Below, piece by piece: positions 26,860-36,452 of a DNA stretch of 64,000 bases (position 1 is its first letter; each line of letters opens with the position of its first letter). A program made the position numbers and the translations under genes. A model generated the notes under the pieces. It ran no database searches. It saw only the letters and a program-made list of their open reading frames with translations, and was not told the origin of the DNA. Source of the DNA: Clostridium sp. (GTDB lineage: Bacteria; Bacillota; Clostridia; Lachnospirales; Lachnospiraceae); assembly GCA_021770825.1 (NCBI GenBank), contig JAETQD010000007.1, forward strand, positions 62,001-126,000. The letters are read 5' to 3'.

Positions 26860-28081
26860 CTACGGTCTGATTCTCCTCATGTTTTTCCGGGACCGGAACT
26901 TCCTTTGCAATGTCCTCCACTACGGTTACTGTTCCCGTAATGGTCCACCCGGATTCACTTTCATTTATTTTACCATCATTCCCAAGGATTTGTATACCTT
27001 TTTGTGTTAATTTTTCCATATATTCCTCCACATACCTCCCACAAACGCCCAAAACTTCCTCCCTGGTCCATGCATTCTCATAGGGAACATACTCATAGGC
27101 AGTGATGGTGCCTCCATAAACCGGAAGATAAAAGTCTTCAAAGATCTTAAGCTGCGCCTCCTCTGTGACAAGCTCCCATGTTTCCTCCCCGTAAGAGGGC
27201 GTCAGAAAATAAAAGGTCCTTCCGAAGGCCTTAAAAAACACTCCGTGCCGCTTTTTCCCGGTTCTGGCCTTTACGGTATAGGTGAGCGGCAGGCGTTTCT
27301 GTATGGTGTGAACGGTTTTTGCATAGATTTCCCCGTCTGCATGGATTTCATGGCTGTTTACCAGGGTTTCAGAATCATCATAAATGGGGATGGTCCCGTC
27401 CACCAGAAGGTCCCCTGCTTTCACCTCATCCCCGGCCTTCACCGCCAGAAAGCCGTTTCGCACCACGCATCTTGTGATGACGCCGTCTTTACCGGCTGCC
27501 AGGTCACAGGGCGTCTTATCAGCCTCTACGGGCGCCAGAAGAGCCTCATTTTCCTTTACATGGATGATGAGCCTGGTCCCTCTGATTTCTGCCGAAACCC
27601 AGGTAATTTCCGTAAACTGGTTCCGAATTTCCCCCTCCAGGGCCTCGCAGGAAATCTCCGACTTTCTCATGCCGCAGACCACCGGAAGCGTTTCCATGTA
27701 ATGCAAAAGCATCTCATCGGTAAATCTTAAATTCCCTTCAAAGGAAATGTCCCAGATAAAAAAAGAAAGTCCGTAGAGCATAAGAAAAAAAGACATAGCT
27801 CCGGCAGCCAGAAGCTTTCGTTTCCGGTTTCTGTACAGAAAAAAGGGGAGTCCGTATTTTTCCCGCAGAAAAAGCCGCACCCCTGCCTTTTTCACCACAG
27901 GCTTCATCCGCTTATAGTCCTCTGCCGTGGTCCAGAAGGACACCCTTCCCTCTTCATCCCCGGAAATTTCCAGGATTTTAAACTCTCTCTGGGCGGCTAT
28001 ATTAAAAAAACGCTCTTTATCGTGACCGGAGATTTCTGCCTTCACTCCGCCTGAAAAAAAGAACCGCTTCCATGCCTTCAA
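26846..28081 (-). CDS. yqfD: Sporulation protein YqfD
   Basis: A 411-residue YqfD. The N-terminus is cytoplasmic with the SGGVKAEISG motif, one membrane segment lies near residues 88-110, and a large extracytoplasmic part includes the segment FEGNLRFTDEMLLHYME. In Bacillus subtilis yqfD lies in the sigma-E regulon and is needed for efficient sporulation. It follows yqfC, the standard pair. It overlaps phoH, so a sporulation gene is transcriptionally joined to RNA-metabolism genes here. Confidence 0.9.
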   Translation of the reverse strand: MKAWKRFFFSGGVKAEISGHDKERFFNIAAQREFKILEISGDEEGRVSFWTTAEDYKRMKPVVKKAGVRLFLREKYGLPFFLYRNRKRKLLAAGAMSFFLMLYGLSFFIWDISFEGNLRFTDEMLLHYMETLPVVCGMRKSEISCEALEGEIRNQFTEITWVSAEIRGTRLIIHVKENEALLAPVEADKTPCDLAAGKDGVITRCVVRNGFLAVKAGDEVKAGDLLVDGTIPIYDDSETLVNSHEIHADGEIYAKTVHTIQKRLPLTYTVKARTGKKRHGVFFKAFGRTFYFLTPSYGEETWELVTEEAQLKIFEDFYLPVYGGTITAYEYVPYENAWTREEVLGVCGRYVEEYMEKLTQKGIQILGNDGKINESESGWTITGTVTVVEDIAKEVPVPEKHEENQTVDEHN

Positions 28082-28094
28082 GTTTCCATCCCCT

Positions 28095-28367
28095 TTACTC
28101 GAACTTCACATCCTGAATCTGTCCCACAATCTCCATCTCATCCTTATCGTAGTAACGGATTCTTAAATTTCTTCCGGAAACCGAAAGCTTATACCGCTTC
28201 GCCTGCAGCTTTATGGACGTGTCGGAATAAATCAGAATATTCCTGTAATTTTCCACGCGCAGGGTGTTCTTCCCGATTACCGTCAATAAGGTTTCCCCCA
28301 AAACCGCATCCTGGGGAAGCCTTAAGGACTCCACCAGTGCATCTTTGCCATTGGTTTTCTTCTTCAA
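28095..28367 (-). CDS. yqfC: Sporulation protein YqfC
   Basis: A small YqfC protein; the conserved LVESLRLPQDAVLGETLLTVIG and NYRNILIYSDTSIKLQ segments are present. Longer readings (to 28397 or 28439) run into the rpsU terminator and lack a ribosome-binding site. The TTG at 28367 has AGGAG seven bases ahead and gives 90 residues, close to the usual length of about 93, so it is preferred. A CATACACT element at 28401-28408 matches a sigma-E -10 box, but no convincing -35 lies 14-15 bases further up. Confidence 0.85.
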   Translation of the reverse strand: MKKKTNGKDALVESLRLPQDAVLGETLLTVIGKNTLRVENYRNILIYSDTSIKLQAKRYKLSVSGRNLRIRYYDKDEMEIVGQIQDVKFE

Positions 28368-28424
28368 GGTCCGGCTCCTGCTTTTTCGTGGATTCATGTT
28401 AGTGTATGCAAAAGAACGAAAAAA

Positions 28425-28455
28425 AAGAAGATATCCCAAAAAGGAATATCTTCTT
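28425..28455 (-). terminator. Intrinsic terminator of rpsU
   Basis: Minus-strand RNA: AAGAAGATATTCC pairs with GGGATATCTTCTT across a five-T loop, followed directly by a run of T. It lies 16 bases after the rpsU stop and upstream of yqfC. Confidence 0.88.
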
Positions 28456-28471
28456 AATGACGCGTTTTCAA

Positions 28472-28648
28472 TTAATTGTATTTACGCTTTCTTGCGGCTT
28501 CAGACTTCTTTTTACGTCTTACGCTGGGCTTTTCATAATGCTCTCTTTTACGAATTTCCTGCTGAATACCAGCCTTCGCACAGTTTCTTTTGAATCTGCG
28601 TAAAGCGCTGTCCAGACTCTCGTTATCTTTAACGATTACGTTTGACAT
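28472..28648 (-). CDS. rpsU: 30S ribosomal protein S21
   Basis: A 58-residue S21, read directly from the minus strand: it starts [20 protein letters not shown] and ends [12 protein letters not shown]21 is a small, very basic protein of the 30S subunit near the anti-Shine-Dalgarno region, important for initiation. GGAGG lies upstream of the ATG. It has its own promoter (28725-28752) and terminator (28425-28455). The neighbourhood alaS-rpsU-yqfC-yqfD is typical for Clostridia. Confidence 0.96.
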   Translation of the reverse strand: MSNVIVKDNESLDSALRRFKRNCAKAGIQQEIRKREHYEKPSVRRKKKSEAARKRKYN

Positions 28649-28724
28649 AGCTCACACCTAACCTCCCTCCAGTTGTGTAATTGTGCATAATACAACTGTT
28701 TGGGTATTTTTTAGCACTGGTATG

Positions 28725-28752
28725 ATTATATCATAAATTACACATTCGTCAA
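28725..28752 (-). promoter_or_regulatory. Sigma-A promoter of rpsU
   Basis: Minus strand: TTGACG, 16-base spacer, perfect TATAAT, about 75 bases ahead of the rpsU ATG and between the alaS stop and rpsU. Confidence 0.75.
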
Positions 28753-28778
28753 CATATTTTTTTGAAATTCTAAAAAAA

Positions 28779-31421
28779 TTATTCCTTAATCTGCTCAGAA
28801 ACGACATCAGCCACTTTTTCGAGGGCAGAAGCCACGCCTTCCGGATTTTTACCTCCGGCCTGAGCCATGTTGGGACGGCCGCCGCCGCCTCCTCCCACCA
28901 GGCCTGCAATGGCCTTGATGAGGTTACCTGCATGGGCGCCGCGCTTCTGTGCGCCGTCGGTTGCCGTGGCCATCAGGTTCACCTTGCCGTCCAGGACGGA
29001 AGCGATTACAATGACGCCTTCTCCTAACTTCTCCTTAAGCTGGTCGCCTAAGTTTCTTAAGCCATTCATGTCCACGCCGTCAGCTCTCACTGCCAGAACC
29101 TTAACGCCCTTCACCTCTTTTACCTGGTCTAAGACGTCGCCCATGGCTTCCTTGGCCAACTTACTCTTAAGCTTTTCGTTTTCAGAATGGAGGGCCTTGA
29201 TTTCTTCCATCATGGCCTCGATCTTAGCGGTCAGTGCGCCCGGTGTTGCCTTGGCAGCAGCCGCAGCCTCATGAAGCTCCTTCTCCACCGCCTCGTAATG
29301 GCCCAGAAGGCCGTCGGAGGTCAGGGCCTCAATACGTCTCACTCCGGCAGCGATTCCTGCTTCGGAGAGAATCTTAAAGGAGCTGATGGAGGAGGTGTTG
29401 GCCACATGGGTTCCGCCGCAGAGCTCTGTGGAGAAGTCTCCCATCTTTACCACACGGACGGTCTCGCCGTACTTTTCACCGAACAGAGCCATAGCTCCCG
29501 TCTTCTTGGCATCCTCTAAGCTCATGATATCCGTATGGACTTCCAGACCCACGCGGATTTCTTTATTTACAATGTCCTCCACCTGTTTGATCTCTTCCGG
29601 AGTCATGGCGGAGAAATGGGTAAAGTCAAAACGCAGCCTGTCGCATGTCACAAGGGAGCCTGCCTGCTCTACATGCTCTCCCAACACGGTGCGGAGGGCC
29701 TTATGGAGAAGGTGGGTTGCGCTGTGGTTTCTGGCGGTCAGGGCACGGTTTTCTTCGTTTACCTTTAAGGTAACGGTCTCGCCCACCTGGAACATGCCGC
29801 TTGTCATCACGCCCACATGGCCCACTTTGCCTCCCTGGAGCTTGATGGTATCTTCCACGGTAAAGGTTCCGTTATCCGATACGATCTGGCCGATATCGGC
29901 CTGCTGGCCGCCCATGGTGGCATAGAACGGAGTCTCGTCCACAAGAATGGTTCCCTTCTGGCCATCGGTTAAGGCCTCCACGATCTCGTCTTCCGTGGTC
30001 AGGACTGTAATCTTGGAATCATGGACCAGTCTGTCATAGCCCACAAATTTAGAGGTAACGGACGGGTCGATGGACTGGTAAACGGTCACGTCTGCGCCCA
30101 TGTAGTTGGTGGTCTTTCTGGCTTTTCTGGCCTTTTCCTTCTGTTCATTCATACAGGCGGCAAAGCCGTCCTCGTCCACCTCGAAACTCTTCTCTTCCAG
30201 GATTTCCTTGGTAAGATCTAACGGGAATCCATAGGTATCGTAAAGCTTAAAGGCATCGGAGCCGGGAAGTGTGGAGGAGCCGTTTTTCTTCATCTCCTCT
30301 TCCATATCGGAAAGGATGGCAAGTCCCTGATCGATGGTCTTATTGAACTTGTCCTCTTCCTCGGTGAGAACCTTAAAGATCATCACTTTCTTTTCTTCCA
30401 GCTCAGGATATCCGTCCTTGGATAAGGCGATAACCGTATCGGAAAGGTTTGCAAGGAACTTTCCTTCAATGCCTAACTTTCTTCCGTGACGGGCAGCACG
30501 TCTTAAAAGACGGCGGAGCACATAGCCGCGGCCTTCATTGGACGGCATGATTCCATCGGAAATCATGAAGGTGCAGGATTTGATATGGTCTGTCACGATA
30601 CGGAGGGAAACATCGGTGTCGTGGTCCTTCTGGTATTCCTTTCCGGCAAGGGCACATACCCGGTCAAGCAGCGCCTTGTTGGTGTCGATGGTGAACAGAG
30701 AGTCCACATCCTGTACCACAACGGCCAGACGCTCCAGTCCCATACCGGTATCGATGTTTTTCTGTACCAGATCGGTATAATTTCCGTGTCCGTCGTTGTT
30801 GAACTGGGAGAACACGTTGTTCCATACCTCGATGTAACGGTCACATTCGCAGCCCACGGTACAGCCCGGCTTTCCGCAGCCGTATTTTTCTCCGCGGTCA
30901 TAGTAAATCTCAGAGCAGGGACCGCAGGGACCTGCGCCGTGCTCCCAGAAGTTGTCTTCTCTGCCGAAGCGGAAAATCCGGTCTGCCGGAATTCCGATCT
31001 CCTCGTTCCAGATCTTAAAAGCTTCTTCATCGTCCAGATAAATGGACGGATACAGGCGGTCTGCCTCCAGGCCAACCACCTCTGTTAAAAATTCCCAGGA
31101 CCAGTGAATGGCCTCTGTCTTAAAATAATCTCCGAAAGAAAAGTTTCCCAGCATCTCAAAAAAGGTGCCATGACGGGCTGTCTTACCGATATTTTCAATG
31201 TCGCCGGTACGGATACACTTCTGACAGGTGCAGACTCTGCGCCTGGGCGGGATCTCCTGTCCGGTGAAGTAGGGCTTAAGGGGAGCCATACCGGAGTTGA
31301 TTAAAAGTAAGCTGTTGTCATTATGAGGAACAAGGGAAAAGCTCTTCATTGCCAGATGTCCCTTGCTCTCGAAGAACTCAAGGAACATTTTCCTCAGTTC
31401 GTTCACACCATATTTCTGCAT
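28779..31421 (-). CDS. alaS: Alanyl-tRNA synthetase
   Basis: An 880-residue AlaRS. The N-terminal class II catalytic core begins MQKYGVNELRKMFLEFF, with the SFSLVPHNDNSLLLINSGMAP motif. The editing domain has the metal-binding HSATH and CGGTH motifs. The C-terminal C-Ala part contains the glycine-rich GLVGGGGGG stretch and DHHA1-like sequence. It charges tRNA-Ala and clears Ser/Gly errors. GGAGG precedes the ATG. No T-box leader is visible in the upstream 300 bases; a simple promoter precedes a tiny ORF and alaS. Confidence 0.97.
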   Translation of the reverse strand: MQKYGVNELRKMFLEFFESKGHLAMKSFSLVPHNDNSLLLINSGMAPLKPYFTGQEIPPRRRVCTCQKCIRTGDIENIGKTARHGTFFEMLGNFSFGDYFKTEAIHWSWEFLTEVVGLEADRLYPSIYLDDEEAFKIWNEEIGIPADRIFRFGREDNFWEHGAGPCGPCSEIYYDRGEKYGCGKPGCTVGCECDRYIEVWNNVFSQFNNDGHGNYTDLVQKNIDTGMGLERLAVVVQDVDSLFTIDTNKALLDRVCALAGKEYQKDHDTDVSLRIVTDHIKSCTFMISDGIMPSNEGRGYVLRRLLRRAARHGRKLGIEGKFLANLSDTVIALSKDGYPELEEKKVMIFKVLTEEEDKFNKTIDQGLAILSDMEEEMKKNGSSTLPGSDAFKLYDTYGFPLDLTKEILEEKSFEVDEDGFAACMNEQKEKARKARKTTNYMGADVTVYQSIDPSVTSKFVGYDRLVHDSKITVLTTEDEIVEALTDGQKGTILVDETPFYATMGGQQADIGQIVSDNGTFTVEDTIKLQGGKVGHVGVMTSGMFQVGETVTLKVNEENRALTARNHSATHLLHKALRTVLGEHVEQAGSLVTCDRLRFDFTHFSAMTPEEIKQVEDIVNKEIRVGLEVHTDIMSLEDAKKTGAMALFGEKYGETVRVVKMGDFSTELCGGTHVANTSSISSFKILSEAGIAAGVRRIEALTSDGLLGHYEAVEKELHEAAAAAKATPGALTAKIEAMMEEIKALHSENEKLKSKLAKEAMGDVLDQVKEVKGVKVLAVRADGVDMNGLRNLGDQLKEKLGEGVIVIASVLDGKVNLMATATDGAQKRGAHAGNLIKAIAGLVGGGGGGRPNMAQAGGKNPEGVASALEKVADVVSEQIKE

Positions 31422-31438
31422 GGTTTTCTGCCTCCTGG

Positions 31439-31558
31439 TTACTGTTTATTTCTTTTGTTTTTGAATTTTTTACCGCAGACAAGCCCTGCGAATGCAAATG
31501 CACAGAGGATCGCTGCCTTGATTACGGTTTCTATAAATGTAGCGAGAAATGCGGACAT
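31439..31558 (-). CDS. 39-residue single-pass membrane protein ahead of alaS
   Basis: A short gene on the minus strand: ATG at 31558 with a strong AAAGGAGG ribosome-binding site, stop at 31439, 17 bases before alaS. The product starts MSAFLATFIETVIKAAILCA, continues as a hydrophobic alanine-rich helix and ends in a basic tail (KKFKNKRNKQ), the layout of a small membrane-anchored peptide. A good promoter lies just upstream. I know of no named family. The coding evidence is the RBS, the clean ORF and the membrane pattern. Confidence 0.65.
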   Translation of the reverse strand: MSAFLATFIETVIKAAILCAFAFAGLVCGKKFKNKRNKQ

Positions 31559-31643
31559 AAACGCCTCCTTTTCCGGCTGTCTTATTCATTCAGACGCCTG
31601 TGCTTTTTATTTCATGTTGGAATGGCACACGAATATAGTTTAT

Positions 31644-31672
31644 ATCATAATCGGAAATCTTAAAATATTCAA
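31644..31672 (-). promoter_or_regulatory. Sigma-A promoter of the small ORF-alaS unit
   Basis: Minus strand: TTGAAT, 17-base spacer, TATGAT, about 85 bases before the small ORF. Confidence 0.6.
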
Positions 31673-31682
31673 GAGGAAATGT

Positions 31683-31720
31683 AAAAAATAAGTCCGCACG
31701 CGGCAAAAGCCGGTGCAGAC
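31683..31720 (-). terminator. Intrinsic terminator of the LprI-domain gene
   Basis: Minus-strand RNA GTCTGCACCGGC-TTTT-GCCGCGTGCGGAC folds into a long stem with minor mismatches and is followed by TTATTTTTTAC, right after the gene stop. Confidence 0.75.
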
Positions 31721-31722
31721 TC

Positions 31723-32616
31723 TCAAGGTGCCGATTCCCGGTCCAGGACATCGGAATAATCTTCATATAGTTCATAGCAGCGGTCCCTGGTATACTGGGC
31801 CATCACTTTTACATAATCCAGATTCTGGTTCTGGTTTGCAGCGGAGCGGATGGTTTTATCGGCTGCAATGTCCCGCTCCTTTAACCACTCCAGTTCAGAG
31901 AGTTTTAAGACATCCGCCTCTTCCTTTGACATGCGGCTCCGGATGGCATTGTAAATCAAGTTCAGTTCCCGGTCCCAGAGGGCGCATTCCTGTTCCGCCG
32001 ATGCATAAGCGGAAACCAGATTGGACTCCACAATGGATTCCCTGAACTGGGAGGCCTGGGATTCCGTCTGGGCCAGGCGTTCGGAAATATCGGCAGACGT
32101 ATATGCGTTGGAGGTCTCTGTATTCTCTGCATAATTCTCCGTCTTTACCTCCGGATCCAGCGGAGATTTTACAGTCTCCGGCACCTCCTCCAAAACGGAT
32201 TCTGCGGCTGCCACATTTATTTGCACTTCTGTTCCGGCATCCTCCAGGGCTTCGGTGTCTTCCATCTCAGCCTCTTCTGTGACGGTTCCCTCTTCCTGGG
32301 GAGCTTCTTCCAAAACAATTGTCTGGGGCGCAGATTTAGCCATACTGCGGCCTCCGGTCAGGGAATTATCATCCCCGTCGGCCGTTTCTGCGGCTTTGTC
32401 CGCCATATTCTGTCTGGCAATCCCCGTCTCCTGCCCGTTTCCTGCATCCTCCCCATAAACATTCGCCGTTAATGCTGCCGTCACCATATTCCCGTCGGCC
32501 GCAATCTCTGTCTGGGCCGTATCGGCGGATACAAAATCACTGGTTATTTTGGTGATACCCATACCTGCTGCCAGAATGCATAGTATTGCTATCCACATGC
32601 CTGTTCGTCTGTTCAT
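31723..32616 (-). CDS. Exported protein with a C-terminal LprI/DUF1311-like domain
   Basis: A 297-residue protein. It has an N-terminal membrane anchor or uncleaved signal (about 5-25), a long acidic, alanine/threonine/glutamate-rich segment (about 30-180), and a C-terminal helical domain (about 195-297) reading ECALWDRELNLIYNAI and LSELEWLKERDIAADK. That is the pattern of the LprI/DUF1311 family, whose better-known members inhibit lysozyme. In this Gram-positive setting the role is unproven; a surface-exposed stress or lysozyme-protective protein is one possibility. GGAG precedes the ATG. It appears to be a single-gene unit with its own terminator. Confidence 0.7.
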   Translation of the reverse strand: MNRRTGMWIAILCILAAGMGITKITSDFVSADTAQTEIAADGNMVTAALTANVYGEDAGNGQETGIARQNMADKAAETADGDDNSLTGGRSMAKSAPQTIVLEEAPQEEGTVTEEAEMEDTEALEDAGTEVQINVAAAESVLEEVPETVKSPLDPEVKTENYAENTETSNAYTSADISERLAQTESQASQFRESIVESNLVSAYASAEQECALWDRELNLIYNAIRSRMSKEEADVLKLSELEWLKERDIAADKTIRSAANQNQNLDYVKVMAQYTRDRCYELYEDYSDVLDRESAP

Positions 32617-32721
32617 GTATCACTACTCCATATTCTAGTAACCTAAACATAACACAAACGCAACTGCTTGTGAATAAAAAAATGAAATTAGTAATATTTT
32701 GTAAGATTATTGTAAATTTTA

Positions 32722-33198
32722 CTATGAAATTCCAGGATCCGTAAGGAGGCCTGTCCCATCAGCTGCTGTGGTGGCAAGCCTGTCGCAGCGCTCGTTTTCC
32801 GGATGACCGTCATGGCCCCGCACCCAGTAAAAGGTCACCTGATGGGGCTCCATGGCCTTTAAAAGCCGCTCCCAGAGATCCACATTTTTCACCGGACCGC
32901 TCTTGGGCCGCTTCCAGTTGTTTTTCACCCAGCTTTCAATCCATTTCTGGTTAAAAGCATCCACCAGATACCTGGAATCCGAGTAAAGCTCCACCTCGCA
33001 GGGGCGGGTTAAGGCCTCCAGTCCCGCAATGGCTGCCATTAGCTCCATCCGGTTATTGGTGGTTTTCACATATCCGGCTGAGAGCTCTTTTTCATGGAGT
33101 ACGCCCTTTTGGTCCACATACTGAAGCACCGCTCCGTAGCCGCCCGGCCCGTCGGGATTTCCGCGGGCCGCACCGTCCGTATATAATGTCACCTTCAT
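32722..33198 (-). CDS. rnhA: Ribonuclease HI
   Basis: A 158-residue RNase HI that cleaves RNA in RNA-DNA hybrids. Visible catalytic features are [20 protein letters not shown] (first Asp), [15 protein letters not shown] (Glu), [11 protein letters not shown] (second Asp) and [17 protein letters not shown] (His and last Asp). The ATG at 33198 is preferred; the ORF is open to 33315 but that part overlaps the upstream nuclease gene. AAAGGA lies upstream at somewhat long spacing. Confidence 0.93.
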   Translation of the reverse strand: MKVTLYTDGAARGNPDGPGGYGAVLQYVDQKGVLHEKELSAGYVKTTNNRMELMAAIAGLEALTRPCEVELYSDSRYLVDAFNQKWIESWVKNNWKRPKSGPVKNVDLWERLLKAMEPHQVTFYWVRGHDGHPENERCDRLATTAADGTGLLTDPGIS

Positions 33199-33247
33199 GT
33201 TCTTAAAAAAATCCTTTCGTCTGTGCCGCTCCTTTTCCTTAAAAGGA

Positions 33248-34849
33248 CTAGAGGTCCCACTTGTCGCAGAGGGCGTTGACATCGGCAGTAAATTTCTTGA
33301 TGTCCTTATTGGCACAATCTCTATTCTTTCTGATCACCCGCATTAAGCGCTCACCGGCAGCCACCAGAAGCTCGAAGATAGACCTGTTCTCCTTCTGGCG
33401 CTCGGTCTCCTTGCGGATGGGGATACCCATGGTCTGCTTAAGCCATGCGCCTTCTGCCAGGTCGTACACGGAGCCGGAAAACGGGGCATCGGTTTCATAG
33501 CCGTATTCCGCCCTTAAATGGTTGGCAAAACTGGTGCAGACGGCGTCATCGCCGTGTACCAGGAACACATGGTCCGGCTTTTTCTTAAAGGCCTGAAGCC
33601 AGGTGATGAGTCCTTCCTTATCGGCATGGCCGGAAATTCCTTCCAGTTTTTCGATGTGGGCCTCCACGTCGATGGTTTCACCAAAGAGCTTTACCACCTG
33701 GGCGCCGTCTATAAGGGAGCGGCCCAGGGTTCCTATGGCCTGGTAGCCTGCAAATAAAACCGTACATTCCGGACGCCACAGGTTATGCTTTAAGTGGTGG
33801 CGGATTCGTCCGGCATCACACATTCCGGCGGCGGAAATAATCACCTTCGGCGTCATGTCAAAGTTGATGTTTTTGGAGTCCTCGCTGGTGATGGAAAGCT
33901 TAAGGCCCGGGAAGCTGATGGGGTTAATCCCCTTTTCCACAAGCTCCATGGCTTCCTCGTCAAAGCATTCCATAATGTTTTTTGTGAACACATGGGTGGC
34001 CTCCACGGCCAGAGGGCTATCCACGTAAACATCGAAATTGTCATGGCCGGTGATCAGGTGCTCTTCCTTTATTTTTCTCATGAAATACAGAATTTCCTGG
34101 GTACGGCCAACGGCAAAGGCCGGAATCACCAGATTGCCGCCGCGGTCTAAGGTCTCCTGCAAAATTCTGGCCAGTTCACCGATATGCTCATGGGTCCTGT
34201 CATGGGAGCGGTCGCCGTAGGTACACTCCATCACCACGTAGTCTGCCTCGTCGATGTAGCTGGGGTCCTTGATTAAGGGCTTGTTTTTATTTCCGATATC
34301 TCCGGAGAAGACGATCTTCTTTGAAGTTTCTCCTTCCTCCACCCATACTTCAATGGAGGCGGAACCAAGGAGATGGCCCACATCGGTGAACCGGATTTTG
34401 ATGCCGTCCGTGAGGGTTAAAACATTGCCGTAACGGCAGGGGACGAAATGTTTCAGAACGCCTTCTGCATCGTTTACGGTGTAAAGGGCCTCCACCTCCG
34501 GCTTTCCGGCACGCCTGGCCTTTCTGTTTTTCCACTCAGCCTCCATTTCCTGGATATGAGCAGAATCCTTTAACATGATATTGCAGAGGTCACAGGTGGC
34601 CTGGGTGGCAAAAATCTGGCCTTTAAAACCCCTGGCATAGATTAAGGGCAAGAGGCCGGCATGGTCGATGTGGGCGTGGGTTAAGAGAACATAATCCACA
34701 TCGGAGAACGGGATGGGAAGGTCCGCATTTTCGTATACGTTTCCGCCCTGTTCCATACCATAGTCTACGAGGATATGTTTGCCGCAGGCTTCCAGATAAT
34801 GACAACTGCCGGTTACTTCGTGGTCAGCGCCGATGAAGGTTAGTTTCAT
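33248..34849 (-). CDS. Metallo-beta-lactamase/beta-CASP RNA-processing nuclease
   Basis: A 533-residue protein. The MBL fold has the zinc motif [13 protein letters not shown], an earlier [15 protein letters not shown] stretch, [16 protein letters not shown] and [10 protein letters not shown] beta-CASP domain follows with [17 protein letters not shown] and the late [10 protein letters not shown] and VFLVHGD motifs; a RMMBL-like C-terminus completes the CPSF73-like layout. Such enzymes are RNA endo/exonucleases acting in mRNA turnover. AAGGAGG precedes the ATG, and a near-consensus promoter lies at 34924-34952. rnhA is downstream. Confidence 0.9.
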   Translation of the reverse strand: MKLTFIGADHEVTGSCHYLEACGKHILVDYGMEQGGNVYENADLPIPFSDVDYVLLTHAHIDHAGLLPLIYARGFKGQIFATQATCDLCNIMLKDSAHIQEMEAEWKNRKARRAGKPEVEALYTVNDAEGVLKHFVPCRYGNVLTLTDGIKIRFTDVGHLLGSASIEVWVEEGETSKKIVFSGDIGNKNKPLIKDPSYIDEADYVVMECTYGDRSHDRTHEHIGELARILQETLDRGGNLVIPAFAVGRTQEILYFMRKIKEEHLITGHDNFDVYVDSPLAVEATHVFTKNIMECFDEEAMELVEKGINPISFPGLKLSITSEDSKNINFDMTPKVIISAAGMCDAGRIRHHLKHNLWRPECTVLFAGYQAIGTLGRSLIDGAQVVKLFGETIDVEAHIEKLEGISGHADKEGLITWLQAFKKKPDHVFLVHGDDAVCTSFANHLRAEYGYETDAPFSGSVYDLAEGAWLKQTMGIPIRKETERQKENRSIFELLVAAGERLMRVIRKNRDCANKDIKKFTADVNALCDKWDL

Positions 34850-34923
34850 ATGTTTGCCTCCTTGTATGTCTTTGGTGGGAATCGTCAGAGAATCAGAGGG
34901 GTTTCGCGGTTGGTTATAGGATA

Positions 34924-34952
34924 ATTATACCTCTTTTCAGATAATAATGCAA
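34924..34952 (-). promoter_or_regulatory. Sigma-A promoter of the beta-CASP nuclease gene
   Basis: Minus strand: TTGCAT, 17-base spacer, TATAAT. The -35 lies inside the last codons of spoIVA. Confidence 0.72.
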
Positions 34953-36409
34953 ATCATTCCTCCGTTGCTGTCATTGATTATCTTTTGCAGGGTATCCTGT
35001 AACTTTGCCTGGCAGTCTTCTGTCATCTGGGAAATTTTTGCCTGCATTCCGTCCTCCACGATCTGCTCCACCGATTTTCCGAAGATATTGGTCTCCCACA
35101 CTCCGTCCTCTGTGGCTTCGCTGTCTTTTATGTAGGCGATTAAATCCTTTGCCTGCTGCTCACTTCCCACAATGGGAGCAATTTCCGTCTCAATATGGGC
35201 CTTTATGAGATTGATGGAAGGCGCCTGTGCATGGATTTTTACCCCGTATTTGTTCCCATGGCGGATTAACTCCGGCTCCTCCAAAACAATTTCCGATTTA
35301 TCCGGCATCACAATGCCGTATCCCTTAAGCCGCACCTGGCTTAAGGCATCCTTCACCTTTTCGTACTCGCCCTGCATTCCCGATAATTTCGATAACGTAT
35401 GGAACAGCTCGTATTCATCCTGGACCGGAAGTCCGGTAAGTTCGCTGATCACCTGAAAATAGCAGTCGTCGTCCGTCTGCACCCTGAGGGATACGGTTCC
35501 GTCTGACATTTCCATTTTGTCAATGACGATTTCCCTTATGGAATTTCCCTCCGGGGTTAAGCTTTGGGGAACCACATCCTTCATCTGGCTTACCTTCCCC
35601 AAAATTTCCCTGGCATTTTCAATGGCCGCCGCCTTTAAGGGGTGGGTATCCGGAAGAATTTCCATCCACTTGGGGATATGGAAATCCAGTTCCGTCACAG
35701 GAAATTCCTTTAAAACCCTGGCCAGAATGGTTTCAATGTCTTCCTTTTTTAACTGCTCGCAGTTCATGGGAAGCACCGTAACGCCATGGGTCTCCTCCAG
35801 CTTCCTTGCCATATTCCTTGTTTCCTCCGCATAGGGTCTTGCAGAGTTTAAAAGCACTAAAAAGGGCTTTCCGATCTCTTTTAGTTCCTTTATGGTGCGG
35901 GTTTCCGCCTCATTATAATCCTCCCGTTTTAAATCCCCGAAGCTTCCGTCTCCCGTAATGGCTATGCCGATGGTGGAATGGTCGCGGATTACCTTTCTGG
36001 TTCCGATTTCTGCTGCCTGGGTAAACGGGATTTCATGGTCATACCAGGGTGTCTTTACCAGCCGTTCCTCCCCGTTTTCCTCATGGCCTGCCGCCCCCTC
36101 CACCATGAAGCCAACGCAGTCGATGAGCCGGATTTTGGCGGTGATTCCGTCTTCCAGCGTGATCTCGGCGGCTTCCTTTGGAATGAATTTGGGCTCTGTG
36201 GTCATGATGGTCTTTCCTGCGGCACTCTGGGGAAGTTCATCGCGGGTTAAGGCCTTTCCATGGCCCTCCGGCAGCTTTGGCAGCACCATCAATTCCATGA
36301 ACCGTTTAATAAAGGTGGATTTTCCTGTGCGGACCGGGCCCACCACACCTATGTAAATTTCTCCTCCGGTTCTGGCTTCAATATCTTTGTATACATGGAA
36401 ATTGTCCAT
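34937..36409 (-). CDS. spoIVA: Stage IV sporulation protein A (spore coat ATPase)
   Basis: A 490-residue SpoIVA, the morphogenetic ATPase that polymerises on the forespore and anchors the coat. It begins MDNFHVYKDIEARTGGEIYIG, has Walker A VGPVRTGKSTFIKRF (about 23-37), the GTPase-like switch segment IRLIDCVGFMVEGA, ITGDGSFGDLKREDY, and ends with the conserved hydrophobic tail GGMICIII. The start has an AAGGGGG ribosome-binding site. A sigma-E-like promoter lies at 36437-36465, fitting its known mother-cell expression. gpsA is upstream. Confidence 0.97.
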   Translation of the reverse strand: MDNFHVYKDIEARTGGEIYIGVVGPVRTGKSTFIKRFMELMVLPKLPEGHGKALTRDELPQSAAGKTIMTTEPKFIPKEAAEITLEDGITAKIRLIDCVGFMVEGAAGHEENGEERLVKTPWYDHEIPFTQAAEIGTRKVIRDHSTIGIAITGDGSFGDLKREDYNEAETRTIKELKEIGKPFLVLLNSARPYAEETRNMARKLEETHGVTVLPMNCEQLKKEDIETILARVLKEFPVTELDFHIPKWMEILPDTHPLKAAAIENAREILGKVSQMKDVVPQSLTPEGNSIREIVIDKMEMSDGTVSLRVQTDDDCYFQVISELTGLPVQDEYELFHTLSKLSGMQGEYEKVKDALSQVRLKGYGIVMPDKSEIVLEEPELIRHGNKYGVKIHAQAPSINLIKAHIETEIAPIVGSEQQAKDLIAYIKDSEATEDGVWETNIFGKSVEQIVEDGMQAKISQMTEDCQAKLQDTLQKIINDSNGGMICIII

Positions 36410-36416
36410 AAAAATA

Positions 36417-36452
36417 CCCCCTTGTTATACTGATAGAGTATATGCAGGGGGG
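36417..36452 (-). promoter_or_regulatory. Hairpin that would hide the spoIVA ribosome-binding site in readthrough RNA
   Basis: Minus strand: CCCCCT and ATACT pair with AGTAT and AGGGGG around a five-base loop, followed by TATTTTTATG. The right arm contains the spoIVA Shine-Dalgarno AAGGGGG. The left arm is the -10 region of the sigma-E-like promoter, so RNA started from that promoter would lack it. Confidence 0.6.

Noticed and set aside
31559-31722. T-box riboswitch ahead of alaS
   Set aside because: The leader is too short and lacks the T-box TGGNACC-like element and the stem I features.
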